Assembly (NCBI RefSeq): GCF_002803155.1
Contig: NZ_NNBP01000024.1
Span: 1 to 64,000 of the forward strand
Reading direction: 5' to 3'
Length of the DNA: 64,000 nucleotides
Source: Streptomyces sp. CB02959
GTDB taxonomy: Bacteria > Actinomycetota > Actinomycetes > Streptomycetales > Streptomycetaceae
This document shows positions 34,135 to 43,296 of this stretch, piece by piece. The translations under genes and the position numbers were made by a program. Positions within the stretch are counted from its first letter, which is position 1; the number at the start of each line of letters is the position of its first letter. The notes under the pieces were generated by a model. The model saw only the letters and a list, made by a program, of their open reading frames with translations. It ran no database searches and was not told the origin of the DNA.

Positions 34135-34374
34135 TCACGCGGCCAGACTGCGCCACACGTGGGCGTCGGCCTTGTTGCCCGGCGCAGGGCGAGCGGTGGC
34201 CACGACCAGGCGGGTGTCGGAGTCGATGATGACCTGCACGTTCGCGGAGAACCGGTAGTTGCGGCTTGAGGCGCCGACCTTGCAGTCGCGGACCGGGACG
34301 AGCGTGCCGTCCACGATCCACAGCCGGTCCACGGCATCGGCGGGACGTGAGGTCGGTTCGAGCGTGAGGAGGGG
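34135..34374 (-). pseudogene. IS5-family (DDE_Tnp_4-like) transposase fragment
   Basis: The leftward frame reads ADAVDRLWIVDGTLVPVRD, then GASSRNYRFSANVQVIID and VVATARPAPGNKADAHVW. These are the central DDE-domain segments of a common streptomycete IS5-type transposase. The N-terminal part and the C-terminal catalytic Glu region are missing, so it is inactive. Confidence 0.85.
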
Positions 34375-34413
34375 TCCAAGAGGGTCAGCCGAGATACGGC
34401 CGATAGGGATAGC

Positions 34414-34444
34414 AGGACCCCGGCGGCGTGATCGCTGGGGTCCT
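34414..34444. terminator. 8-bp hairpin
   Basis: AGGACCCC (34414-34421) and GGGGTCCT (34437-34444) flank a 15-base loop, 23 bases past the stop of the small Cys-rich gene at 34467. It probably terminates that leftward transcript. Confidence 0.5.
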
Positions 34445-34466
34445 CATGTCCTGCCGGTCCGTCACG

Positions 34467-34709
34467 TCACGCGGCCGGAGCTGCGGGCGGGGGTTCGTTG
34501 TCGAGCCAGGTGATGAAGGACAGGACGGAGCCGCCGAAGTGCTCGCGCACGCGCGCCTGGATTGCGCGCAGTTCATGGTCGGGGACGAAGTCGTGGGTGG
34601 TGCTCTCGCCGCAACCACACGCGCAGTCTCGGGTGGGGACTTCCTCTGCACGCGACCATGAGTTGATCGAGCAGCCGTCTCGGCGTGGCGTCGCTGCCGT
34701 CCCGCGCAC
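34467..34709 (-). CDS. Small Cys-rich streptomycete protein, 5' end uncertain
   Basis: The C-terminal ~57 residues look like a small conserved actinomycete protein: RDCACGCGE (zinc-knuckle-like), HDFVPDHELRAIQARVREHFGGS and FITWLDNE. The 24 residues before these are atypical and coincide with the end of a resolvase fragment in another frame, so the true N-terminus may have been replaced by an insertion. Function unknown. Confidence 0.55.
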   Translation of the reverse strand: MRGTAATPRRDGCSINSWSRAEEVPTRDCACGCGESTTHDFVPDHELRAIQARVREHFGGSVLSFITWLDNEPPPAAPAA

Positions 34710-34855
34710 AGGGCTACCAGGAGCTGATCGCGGTGCTCAACGACTGCGATCGGGTCGGCCGGCGAGCGCATCCCTATCCTCTTCTCGCCGAGGTCGTGGA
34801 CTTCGCGCAGGTTGTGGCCGAGTCGGTCGAGGGCGTGCACCCCGACCGGCTCCAC
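34660..34855 (-). pseudogene. Serine recombinase/resolvase fragment
   Basis: The frame reads HALDRLGHNLREVHDLGEKRIGMRSPADPIAV, split here from the following ALCAGRQ. This corresponds to the conserved middle of serine resolvases (KLDRLGR...REV..L...GI.VRSLADP). The catalytic Ser N-terminus and the DNA-binding C-terminus are absent. Confidence 0.65.
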
Positions 34856-35294
34856 ATCGCCGCCCCCGCCGCCCGTCCAGGCCGTTGCCTGGCTCGTCGA
34901 CCAGTCCGTCGGACACCCGGTCGCCCACCCCCTCGGCGCCGTCCCGGCAAGTCCGGGCCCGCCCCACCACGAACTCCCGTCCGCTCAGCCCTGCATCACG
35001 AGCAGCGCGACGGTCCCCGCGCCCGCGCACCGTCGGCGGCACCGACCGCCCTGCCCAGGGCCCAGGCCAGCCATGGGAGTTGACCTCGCACTTTCCGTAC
35101 CCTTCTCTGCTCGAAGAACGGAGGCTTCCACGCCGCCGCGGGGCGCTGAGCTTCAGCTGTTGTCCGCGCCTTGTTGTCCGCCGTCACCGGCCCGACACCG
35201 GACATCCGGATCGCCGTAGACAGGTTCCCGTGACAGGGCGCGAGTCTCCGGGCAGCACGGGGCGGCCCGCGCCGAACGACCGAAGGAGCGATTC
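34856..35294. other. Non-coding stretch upstream of the first PG-binding gene
   Basis: I see no gene with coding character here. AAGGAG lies at about 35282-35288 ahead of the GTG at 35295, and the promoter is presumably in the last 100 bases. Confidence 0.4.
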
Positions 35295-35666
35295 GTGAAC
35301 CTCACACGAGTGACCACGCGTGCGGGCTTGGTGGCCGGCACCGCCGCGCTGGGACTGGGTGCCCTCTTCGCGCCCGCCGCCGGCGCGGCCACCCCGCCGG
35401 ACTCCATCAGCAAGGGCGACAGCGGCCACGGGGTCTGGTGTGTTCAGCACGCCGTCAACAACTACTACAAAACGTACTACGGCAGGAACAGTGGAGTGAT
35501 CGCGGAGGACGGCCAGTTCGGCACCAGTACTGCCGACTGGGTCGCGTGGTACCAGGGCAGGCACGGGCTGCCCTCCGACAGCACCGTCGGGCACCAGACC
35601 GGGTACTACGTGATCATTGATGATGGCTGGTACGGCAACTACTGCAAGTCCTACGTCCCGCACTGA
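35295..35666 (+). CDS. Small secreted peptidoglycan-binding-like protein
   Basis: A 123-aa protein with a GTG start after AAGGAG. The signal peptide runs to about residue 32 (ALFAPAAGAA). The mature part fits a single PG_binding_1-like domain: SISKGDSGHGVWCVQHAVN...GVIAEDGQFGTSTADWVAWYQGRHGLPSD, broken here between motifs. Two Cys (48 and about 117) could pair. It carries no catalytic domain and may be a wall-binding decoy, antibacterial or spore-associated factor. Confidence 0.82.
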   Translation: MNLTRVTTRAGLVAGTAALGLGALFAPAAGAATPPDSISKGDSGHGVWCVQHAVNNYYKTYYGRNSGVIAEDGQFGTSTADWVAWYQGRHGLPSDSTVGHQTGYYVIIDDGWYGNYCKSYVPH

Positions 35667-35734
35667 GCATCGGACGGTGCCGTCGGCTGCCGTGGGGCGG
35701 CCGGCGGCACCCTCGGTTCCTTCTCTGCTTCCGG

Positions 35735-38700
35735 TCATGCTGACCGAGGTGGGCAGACACGGTGGAAGGGCGCCCCCGGAACGAGTTGAGTCCACTGGTC
35801 CTCGGTCAGGGAATCGCCGGTCGCGGCGCAGATCCCGCGGATCGCTCGGACGGGATCCAGCCTCCACAACCGCACGGTGTGATCGTCACTCGCGCTCGCG
35901 AGGGTGTGGCCGTCGGGGCTGAAGGCCACGCCGTCGATTGGCCCGGTGTGACCGACGAGTGGGGTACCCAGCTGGGATGGGTGATCCGGGTCGGTGACGT
36001 TCCACAGGTCCACGGTGTGGTCGTCGCTGCTGCTGGCCAGGGTGTGACCGTCCGGGCTGAAGGCGACCGTGTACACGAAGCTGGTGTGGCCGGTCAGGGG
36101 CTCGGCCAGGGCCAGCGGCCGTGCGGGGTCGGTGACGTTCCACAGCCGTACCGTGTGGTCGACGTTGGCCGTGGCCAGGGTCCGTCCGTCGGGGCTGAAC
36201 GCCGCCCCGTACACACCGCCGCTGCGGGCGGCGAGAGGGTGGCCCAGCGGGACGGGCCTCGCGGGACGGGTCACGTCCCAGAGGCGGGTGGTGTCGTCCG
36301 CGGAGGCTGTGGCCAGCACGTGCCCTCGTGGGCTGAACGCGACCGCAGTGACTGGTCCGGTGTGAACGGTGAGCGGCTCGCCCAGGCCGGTGGCGTTCGC
36401 TGGATGCGAGACGTCCCACAGGCGGACCTGCCGGTCGTGCAGGCCCGCGCTCGCCAGTGTCCGGCCGTCCGGGCTGAAGGAGACCGAGTTGACCTCGCCT
36501 TGGTGGCCGGTGAGCGGCTGTCCCACGAGCGCGGCCTTTGCGGGGTCAGTGACGTCCCACAGCCGGATGGTGCCGTCCCGGCTGGCGCTGGCCAGGAGCT
36601 TGCCGTCGGGGCTGAACGCGAGTTTCCGAACGGCGTTGTGATGCCCGGTGAGAGGGCGGCCGAGGGGGGTGGGCCGTGCCGGGTCGGAGATGTTCCACAG
36701 GCGGATGGTGCTGTCGGTGCTGCCGCTGGCCAGGATGTGCCGTGCGGGGTTGAACGCCACAGTGTTGACGTAACTCGGGTCGATGAGAAGGGTGCCCGGG
36801 AGGCGCCAGAGCCTGACGGTGTGGTCGGCCCCGGCCGAGGCGAGGCTATGCCCGTCGGGGCTGAAAGCCAGCCAGTAGACGTATTCGGTGTGCCCGGTGA
36901 GGGGCTGCCCGATCGGGACGGGGGCGGAGGGGTCCATGACGTTCCACAGGCGGACGGTGTGGTCCGCTCCGGCGGTGGCAAGGACGTGTCCGTCGGGGCT
37001 GAAGGCGACCGCGTACACAGTGTCGTGGTGAGCGGTCAGGGGCGCTCCGAGCGGCACCGGGTTGGCCGGGTCCGCGACGTTCCACAGGCGGACGGTGCTG
37101 TCGTTGCCCACGCCCGCCAGGACGCGGCTGTCGGGGCTGAAGGCGACGGCGTACACGGTGTCCGCGAAGCCGGTGAGCCGTCCCAGACGCCGTGGGTGGG
37201 CGGGGTCGGCAACGTCCCACAGCCGAATGGTGTGATCGTGTCCCGCGCTGGCGAGGGTGCGGCCGTCGGGGCTGAACGCGGCCGAGGCAACGGCGCCGTG
37301 ATCGTGACCCTTCAGCGGTTGTCCGAGCCGCTGAGGGTGGGCCGGATCGGCGACGTCCCACAACCGGACCGTGCCGTCGTCGCTCGCGCTGGCGAGCGTG
37401 TGTCCGTCCCGGCTGAAGGAGACAGAGAAGACGTAACTGCCGTGGCCGGTCAGCGGCGTCCCCCAAGGCGCGGGGTGCGCCGGGCGGGTGACGTTCCACA
37501 GGCGGACCGTGCGGTCGCGTCCGGCGGATGCCAGGGTGTGGCCGTCGGGGCTGAAGGCGAGCCAGTAGACCCACTGGCTGTGGCTGGCGACGGGGCGGCC
37601 AAGTGGCACCGGGTCGGCCGGGTCCGCGACGTTCCACAGGCGGATCATGCCGTCGGTGCCCGCCGCGGCCAGGGTACGGCGGTCAGGGCTGTACGCCACC
37701 GCGTACACGGTGTCGCTCCCGGCGGCCAGGGGCCTGGACAGCGGGGTGCCGGCGGCGCTGATCAGGTCGGTGCGCAGCTGCGGCTGCGGGCGGATGCGGT
37801 AGGCGGCGATGTCCAGTTGAGCGGCGAGTGAAGGGTCGGACTCCCGTAACTGGCTGGCCTTGGCCTGCACCTCTCCCGCGATGGCGTTGTTGCGCTCGGC
37901 CTGGGCCGTCGCGCTCTTCTTGAATGCCACGGCGGCGGCCACGGACGCGACGAGTGCGAGGACGCACACGGCGGCGATTGCGGCGCGGCGCAGCCGGGCC
38001 GCGCGGCCCGCGTGCCGGACGGACGCGGTGAGGAACTCCTCGACTCGGGGGCCGGGGACCAGTGCGTCGCTACGGGTGGCGGCCCACTGACGCGCCGCGG
38101 CCAGGACGCCGCCCCGGTACAGGGCCCCGGGGTCGCGTCCCTGCCGTTGCCAGACGGCGGCCGCCTCGGTGATCTGCTGGTGCATGAGGAGACCTGACCG
38201 GTCCTCGTCGATCCAGCGGCGCAATCTGGGCCATGCGTGCAGCAGTGCCTCGTGGGTGATCTCGGCGCCGTCCCGGTCCAGGGTGACCAGCCTCGCCCCG
38301 GCCAGCAGGTCCAGCACGGCGCTGGTGTCCGGGCCGAGGTCCTCACGCGCTACGGGCCGTTTGGTGTCGTCGGTGCCGTCCCCGGGGGCCACCATCCGCA
38401 GTAGGACGGAACGGGTGAGTCGCTGCTGCTCGGCGGTCAGCTGCTGGTAGAGGGTCTCGGCGGTGTTGGCCAGGGCGTGTGTGATGCCACCCGCGGCCTC
38501 GTATCCGCTCAGGGTGAGCGTGTTGCCGCGGCGGCGCAGCCAGGTTTCCCGCAGGGCGTGGGAGACCAGCGGCAGGACGTTGGCTTGTCCGGTGGCCTCT
38601 GCCACGACGCGGGCCAGCAGGGCTGTCTCCACGGCGCATTCGGAGCGGACGGCCGGCTGGCTGACGGCACGGCGCAGTTCCTCTGTCGACATGGGGCCGA

Positions 38701-39613
38701 CGAGTAACTGAGCGTCCTGCAGGGCTGTGACGAGTTCGGGGTGTTCCGAGCAGCTCGCGTAGAAGTCGGCCCTAACGCCGATGACGACGCGGGTACGGCT
38801 GTTGGCGGCCTGGGCCGCCGTGAGTAACGCGGTGACGAAGCGGTCGCGTTCTTCCTTGCTCCGGCAGAGGGTGAAGACCTCTTCGAACTGGTCCACGACC
38901 AGCAGCAGATCTGTGCCGTCGGGGCAGTCCGCCGTGGCCAGCGCTTGCAGCACCGCCTGGTGCAGGGCCCGGGGGCCGCCGCTCAACTCCCTGTGCAGTG
39001 CCGGGGCCGTGCCCCCGGCGAAGGCCGCGAGACGGGCCGCGCACTCCTCCAGCGGATGTGCTCCCGGGGTGAACAGCAGGGCCGGCCATCCGGGGCCGCC
39101 GTCCGGGCCACCCGCGCTCAGGCGCGGGACCAGACCGGCCCGCAGCAGCGAGGACTTGCCCGATCCCGATGCCCCGAACACCGCGACGAACCGATTGGCG
39201 CGGACCCGGGTGACCAGGTCGTCCGTGAGTCTTTCGCGTCCGAAGAACCAGGAGGCGTCCTTTGGCTGGAAAGCCGCAAGGCCCACATAGGGGCATGGCC
39301 GGTCCTGTTCCGGCCCCACGTGGTCCCGCAAATTCGGCGACGCGGGGGCGAGGCCCGCGGCGACCTCGTGCCAGCGCGCTCTCCATCCTTCCTCGTCGCC
39401 CCCGCAGGCCCGGACGAAGGCGAGTGTGACCTCCAGGCTGGGCAGCTTTCGGCCCCCGGCCGCGTCCGCGAGCGTGGTCGATGAGTAATGCGCCTTCGCC
39501 GCGAGTTGCCGGTACGTGGGCTTCCCCGCTTTGTCCCGCAGCAGGCGCAGCCCCGCGGCGAAGTCGGTCAGTGCGCTGCCGTCGTCCTCCAACGGCTTTT
39601 CTTTCCTCGGCAC
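35735..39613 (-). CDS. HTH-nSTAND NTPase with transmembrane helix and 14 WD40 repeats
   Basis: A 1292-aa protein (GTG start). Order: XRE-like HTH (about 15-85: TYRQLAAKAHYSSTTLADAAGG), nSTAND1 NTPase with FGRERLTDDLV, Walker A GASGSGKSS (147-155) and Walker B LLLVVDQFEEVF (about 236-247), winged-helix part, one membrane helix (about 543-564), then 14 WD40 repeats (about 635-1260), enough for two seven-blade propellers. The architecture is that of signal-activated STAND switches in conflict and apoptosis-like systems. The propellers probably sense a ligand. Whether the WD40 part is outside the cell is unclear. It is divergent from the CHAP hydrolase gene. Confidence 0.93.
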   Translation of the reverse strand: MPRKEKPLEDDGSALTDFAAGLRLLRDKAGKPTYRQLAAKAHYSSTTLADAAGGRKLPSLEVTLAFVRACGGDEEGWRARWHEVAAGLAPASPNLRDHVGPEQDRPCPYVGLAAFQPKDASWFFGRERLTDDLVTRVRANRFVAVFGASGSGKSSLLRAGLVPRLSAGGPDGGPGWPALLFTPGAHPLEECAARLAAFAGGTAPALHRELSGGPRALHQAVLQALATADCPDGTDLLLVVDQFEEVFTLCRSKEERDRFVTALLTAAQAANSRTRVVIGVRADFYASCSEHPELVTALQDAQLLVGPMSTEELRRAVSQPAVRSECAVETALLARVVAEATGQANVLPLVSHALRETWLRRRGNTLTLSGYEAAGGITHALANTAETLYQQLTAEQQRLTRSVLLRMVAPGDGTDDTKRPVAREDLGPDTSAVLDLLAGARLVTLDRDGAEITHEALLHAWPRLRRWIDEDRSGLLMHQQITEAAAVWQRQGRDPGALYRGGVLAAARQWAATRSDALVPGPRVEEFLTASVRHAGRAARLRRAAIAAVCVLALVASVAAAVAFKKSATAQAERNNAIAGEVQAKASQLRESDPSLAAQLDIAAYRIRPQPQLRTDLISAAGTPLSRPLAAGSDTVYAVAYSPDRRTLAAAGTDGMIRLWNVADPADPVPLGRPVASHSQWVYWLAFSPDGHTLASAGRDRTVRLWNVTRPAHPAPWGTPLTGHGSYVFSVSFSRDGHTLASASDDGTVRLWDVADPAHPQRLGQPLKGHDHGAVASAAFSPDGRTLASAGHDHTIRLWDVADPAHPRRLGRLTGFADTVYAVAFSPDSRVLAGVGNDSTVRLWNVADPANPVPLGAPLTAHHDTVYAVAFSPDGHVLATAGADHTVRLWNVMDPSAPVPIGQPLTGHTEYVYWLAFSPDGHSLASAGADHTVRLWRLPGTLLIDPSYVNTVAFNPARHILASGSTDSTIRLWNISDPARPTPLGRPLTGHHNAVRKLAFSPDGKLLASASRDGTIRLWDVTDPAKAALVGQPLTGHQGEVNSVSFSPDGRTLASAGLHDRQVRLWDVSHPANATGLGEPLTVHTGPVTAVAFSPRGHVLATASADDTTRLWDVTRPARPVPLGHPLAARSGGVYGAAFSPDGRTLATANVDHTVRLWNVTDPARPLALAEPLTGHTSFVYTVAFSPDGHTLASSSDDHTVDLWNVTDPDHPSQLGTPLVGHTGPIDGVAFSPDGHTLASASDDHTVRLWRLDPVRAIRGICAATGDSLTEDQWTQLVPGAPFHRVCPPRSA

Positions 39614-39860
39614 TTGTCATGCCCCCGGGTCCGTGAAGTGTCGCGGCGAGCCTATTGTCCGGAGCCGGTTGTCCGGGGCTTCTTCACCGACACCGGACAA
39701 CGCAGGGTGCCGTAGAACCGACGTGGCGACAGCGGACACGGGGGTGCCGCTGACGCCGTCCCGGGGGGCGAAGCACCAGCCGGACAGCCGAAATGAGTGC
39801 TGCGTGAACGCTCTTCCGGATTTCACCTTCCCTTCTCCCCGAACGTGAGGAGTTCCGGAC

Positions 39861-40805
39861 ATGTTGACGAACACTTCTGCAACCCGGCGCCCGGTGCGGC
39901 GCGCCCGCCGGGCCGTTGTCGGTCTGCTGACCGCCGCGGTCGCGGCCGGTGCCCTGGCGGCCGTGCCGGGCCCGGCTTCAGCGGCCACCTCATCGGCGGT
40001 CAGGCCGGCCGCCACCTCATCGCAGATCAAGCTGGCCCAGCGCGACCTGAACGGCCTGGCCTACGACGCCGGTGGCGTGGACGGTGCCAGCGGCCCCAAG
40101 ACCAAGGCGGCGACGCAGTCCTTCCAGAGCGACCGGTGCCTAGGCGTCGACGGCGTCGTCGGCCCGCAGACGCTCGCCGGACTCACGTCCATGGTCAAGC
40201 AGGTGCAGTCCAAGGCCGGAGCACCGGCCAACGGCGACTACGGCACAGCCACAACGATCGCGGTGAAGCACTACCAAGCCGCCCGCCACCTCTCGGCGGA
40301 CGGCATCGCCGGAGACCAGACGATGAAGACCATGGGCATCGAGCGGCTCGTCAAGAGCTGCCACGCCACGACCGCGCTCCGGGCCAGGATCGTGAAGACC
40401 GCCAAGAGCCAGATCGGAGTCACGGCCGACTCCCACAAGTGCGTTCCCGGCAAGCCGTACAGCGTGTGCACCGAGTGGTGCGCGGCCTTCGCCACCTGGG
40501 TCTGGCGGCAGTCCGGTGTCGACATCCCCTTCATCAAGTACGTGCCCAGCGTCTACGACTGGGCCGTCGCGCACCACAAGTGGGTCGGCACCAGCGGCTT
40601 GGGCACCGCGAAGCCCGGAGACCTCATCATCTTCGGCAGCGCACACAACCGCTACCACATCGGCGTCGTCGACCAGGTCAGCGGTGGGACCGTCCACGTC
40701 GTCTCGGGCAACACGTCCAATCCCACCCGTCCCAGCCAGTACGGCGTCTACGACAAGAGCTACCCACTGTCCGGCTCCGTCTTCTACGGCCTGGTGCGCC
40801 CGTAA
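39861..40805 (+). CDS. Secreted CHAP-domain hydrolase with two PG-binding domains
   Basis: A 314-aa protein. The signal peptide ends near PGPASAA (about 42). Two PG_binding_1 domains follow (about 55-110 GGVDGASGPKTKAATQSFQ and 118-165 NGDYGTATTIAVKHYQ), then a CHAP domain (about 185-314) with nucleophile Cys in CTEWCAAFATWVW and His in RYHIGVVDQV. It would cleave amide bonds in peptidoglycan. It is divergent from the STAND gene over a 247-base gap, so a shared regulatory region is likely. Confidence 0.9.
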   Translation: MLTNTSATRRPVRRARRAVVGLLTAAVAAGALAAVPGPASAATSSAVRPAATSSQIKLAQRDLNGLAYDAGGVDGASGPKTKAATQSFQSDRCLGVDGVVGPQTLAGLTSMVKQVQSKAGAPANGDYGTATTIAVKHYQAARHLSADGIAGDQTMKTMGIERLVKSCHATTALRARIVKTAKSQIGVTADSHKCVPGKPYSVCTEWCAAFATWVWRQSGVDIPFIKYVPSVYDWAVAHHKWVGTSGLGTAKPGDLIIFGSAHNRYHIGVVDQVSGGTVHVVSGNTSNPTRPSQYGVYDKSYPLSGSVFYGLVRP

Positions 40806-40943
40806 CGGGCCAAGCCCGGCTGTCCCCCCGGCCCCTGCCCGGTGCCTCCAGCGCCGCAGGGGCCGGTGTGCGGCGTCGCCGAGCCAGGAAGGCCCGGCGA
40901 CGCCAGCCATGACCGACCACAAAACCAGAACGGAGAGACAGCG

Positions 40944-42149
40944 ATGACGTATCCCCACACCCGCAGCGGCGCGGTGGGCAGGGCCGGGTGGCAGGTCCGC
41001 GCTGCGGCGGTCCTCGCCGCCGGACTCGCGACCCTGTGCACCGGCGTCCACGGCGTGGCCCACGCGGACACCACCGCGCCCACCGGGGCGGCCCGCTCCA
41101 CGGCCCCGGTGCGCGGGCTCGACGTGAGCGGCAACAATCCCCATGTCGACTGGAAAGCGACGGCCGCCAAGGGCGCCGCCTTCGCCTACGTGAAGGCGAC
41201 CGAAGGGGTCAGCTACACCAGCAGCTACTTCGCACAGCAGTACAACGGGGCGGCCGGCGCTGGCCTGATCCGCGGCGCCTACCACTTCGCCCGCCCGGAC
41301 GCCTCCGGCGGACGTGCGCAGGCCGACTACTTCCTGGCCCACGGCGGCACGTGGAAGCGCGACGGCAAGACCCTCCCCGGAGCCCTGGACATCGAGGCCA
41401 AGGCACACGGTGACCCCTGCTGGGGGCTCAGCCGCAGCGCGATGACCAACTGGATCGGGGCGTTCGTGAACGAGTACCACGCCCGGACGGGCCGCCACCC
41501 GGTGATCTACACCGCCGCCGGCTGGTGGGCGGCCTGCACCGGTAACTACCGGGGTTTCGGCAGGACCGACCCGCTGTGGATCGTCAACCAGTCCGGAACA
41601 CCCACCCCGCTGCCCGCCGGCTGGAACACCTACACCCTCTGGCAGACCGCCGCCTCGGGCGCCTTCCCGGGGGACCAGGACGTCTTCAACGGCACCCTGA
41701 AGGACCTGAAGACGTTCGCCCTGGGTGACTACACGCCTCCGCCGCCGGCTCCCAGCTGGCCTGTGGCGCAGCAGGGGCAGGCAGGCCGGCAGGTGACCAC
41801 CGTGCAGTACCTGCTCGCCGCCCACGGGGCGCCCATTACAGCGGACGGCCGGTTCGGGGCAGGAACCCGGGACGCCGTGATCACCTTCCAGAGGGCCCAG
41901 GGACTAACCCCCGACGGCATCGTGGGGCCGAACACCTGGCAGCACCTGGTCGTCACCGTGCAGCAGGGCGACACCGGCGCGGCTGTGCGGGCGGTCCAGG
42001 ACGAATTGAAGGCCCATGGCGCCGCTGTCACGGTGGACGGCCGGTTCGGATCCGGAACCCGGGACGCCGTGATCACCTTCCAGAAGTTCAGAGGGCTGAC
42101 CCCGGACGGCACTGTAGGCCCCAACACTTGGATGAATCTGGTCAGTTGA
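40944..42149 (+). CDS. Secreted GH25 muramidase with two PG-binding domains
   Basis: A 401-aa protein starting at 40944 after GGAGAGACAGCG. Signal peptide to about residue 42. The GH25 domain (about 55-255) has GLDVSGNNPHVDW, FAYVKATEG, GAYHFARP and the acidic pair in GALDIEAK; the DxE catalytic set is intact. Two PG_binding_1 domains (about 270-330 and 335-400) share GRFGxGTRDAVITFQ motifs, a recent duplication. It cuts the MurNAc-GlcNAc bond. With the CHAP protein it forms a two-enzyme wall-lysis pair. Confidence 0.92.
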   Translation: MTYPHTRSGAVGRAGWQVRAAAVLAAGLATLCTGVHGVAHADTTAPTGAARSTAPVRGLDVSGNNPHVDWKATAAKGAAFAYVKATEGVSYTSSYFAQQYNGAAGAGLIRGAYHFARPDASGGRAQADYFLAHGGTWKRDGKTLPGALDIEAKAHGDPCWGLSRSAMTNWIGAFVNEYHARTGRHPVIYTAAGWWAACTGNYRGFGRTDPLWIVNQSGTPTPLPAGWNTYTLWQTAASGAFPGDQDVFNGTLKDLKTFALGDYTPPPPAPSWPVAQQGQAGRQVTTVQYLLAAHGAPITADGRFGAGTRDAVITFQRAQGLTPDGIVGPNTWQHLVVTVQQGDTGAAVRAVQDELKAHGAAVTVDGRFGSGTRDAVITFQKFRGLTPDGTVGPNTWMNLVS

Positions 42150-42406
42150 TACGGCGGCCGAGTCCCCACCCACAGTGGGTCAGCCCGCAACAGACCACGT
42201 ATACAAGGGAAACGCCCTGATCGCGGCCTTCTGCAACACGCTTTAGCCCAGACGCCAGCCGCAAAGTAGCGGGGTGATCACGTGCTCGCCACCGTGGCGG
42301 CCTGCTCGTCGTGTTCGCGCAGCATCTGTATGACGGTGGCGGGCAACCGTCCCAAGCAGCGTTCGTGGGCGTTGAAGATGCCCGATGCCGATGGCAGGGT
42401 TTCACC
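42150..42406. other. Intergenic stretch with an IS end
   Basis: Between the muramidase and the lipoprotein genes. It contains the IS-like terminus at 42224-42246 and otherwise nothing recognisable except the presumed promoter of the lipoprotein gene. Confidence 0.4.
42224..42246. mobile_element. Second IS5-like terminus (inverted relative to 34068)
   Basis: CGGCCTTCTGCAACACGCTTTAG is the reverse complement of 34068-34090 with two mismatches. No transposase is attached. Together the two ends bracket the 8.2-kb block with the STAND and wall-hydrolase genes. Confidence 0.55.
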
Positions 42407-43021
42407 ATGCCTCCAAGCTTGCGCCAGCGCGCATTAGCCGGGATTTTTGTCAGTCTTGCCGTGTTAGTAACGGCTTGCTCCTCCAGTAAGCACGGTTCGG
42501 CCGACTCCCTGCCGAGCAACCGCGCAGGGACAGCAAGCCCTTCTGTAGGGGCAACCAGAAGCGGCGAGCCAGCACCTGAGTTCCGTGACGCGCGGTTCAC
42601 CCTGGAAGGGGCACCGGGAAAGGATTGCTACCACTCAGTGGCTGACTTCGACGACAGAGGCCCTGTCGTCCACAACCATGACGACAGCTGGGGCATGATG
42701 GACGATCACGACCTTGATATCCACTCCTGTCCGGACGGTGTCACACTGACCATCGCCTGGGGTGGGAGGAAGGTCACCGGCAAGGTGGGCATGCGTGCCT
42801 GCGAACACGCTGTAGACGGCGCAAACGGCGCCGGCCCTGGCGTCAATAGCGCCGACGGCCTCGTCAACGAAATGCCGATCTCCAGCCTCCGACCGGGAGA
42901 TCAATTCTGCGAGTTCAACGGCGCCACCGTCCGCCTCTTCCGCTTCCTCTCAGTGGACCACTCCACGAGTGAGACCACATGGACGGCGACGACATGGTCA
43001 GACCTCGGCTACAGCGGTTAG
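42407..43021 (+). CDS. Lipoprotein, unknown function
   Basis: A 204-aa protein starting at 42407 (the longer frame from 42311 lacks coding character). The lipoprotein signal is RQRALAGIFVSLAVLVTAC with the lipobox Cys at residue 24. The mature part contains DCYHSVADFDDRG, HDLDIHSCPDGVTLTIAWGG and MRACEHAVD, with four Cys likely in two disulfides. It precedes the second EACC1-caspase pair on the same strand by 275 bases. It may be a surface sensor, but I do not recognise the family. Confidence 0.8.
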   Translation: MPPSLRQRALAGIFVSLAVLVTACSSSKHGSADSLPSNRAGTASPSVGATRSGEPAPEFRDARFTLEGAPGKDCYHSVADFDDRGPVVHNHDDSWGMMDDHDLDIHSCPDGVTLTIAWGGRKVTGKVGMRACEHAVDGANGAGPGVNSADGLVNEMPISSLRPGDQFCEFNGATVRLFRFLSVDHSTSETTWTATTWSDLGYSG

Positions 43022-43296
43022 CGCTCGTGGGCGGGGTCGGCCTGGTCACGTCCACCGTCTTGTCGCCGCGGAGCGACATCGGCGCCCGCAGCCAGCTCGA
43101 ATCGCTGCGGGCGCCCGTAGCGTGCTGGCCAGCGGTCGACGACGTCCTCGTCGAGGTCGCGGTGGTCCACGTCCACGACAGGTCGCGGTCGGCTACGACG
43201 GCGCGCTTCGTCCGACCGCAGGCCGACTCGCAGTTCGGGCATCGCAATTTTGCCGTTCGAGCGTTCGGGACACCGGTGACCCGGCAGGATGATCCC

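Noticed and set aside
35762..37831. 689-codon rightward open frame across the WD40 region
   Set aside because: It is antisense to the WD40 repeats; its Gly/Val/Asp-rich repeated sequence simply mirrors the repeat DNA, and the opposite strand gives a coherent 14-repeat protein.
42915..43247. 110-codon leftward frame starting MRCPNCESACGRTKR
   Set aside because: The Cys pair looks suggestive, but the rest is Ser/Thr/Arg-rich shadow sequence and it overlaps the lipoprotein end; no ribosome site.
43018..43290. N-terminal extension of the second EACC1 gene from 42979
   Set aside because: The first 106 codons lack coding character and the GTG at 43297 matches where the EACC1 similarity starts.
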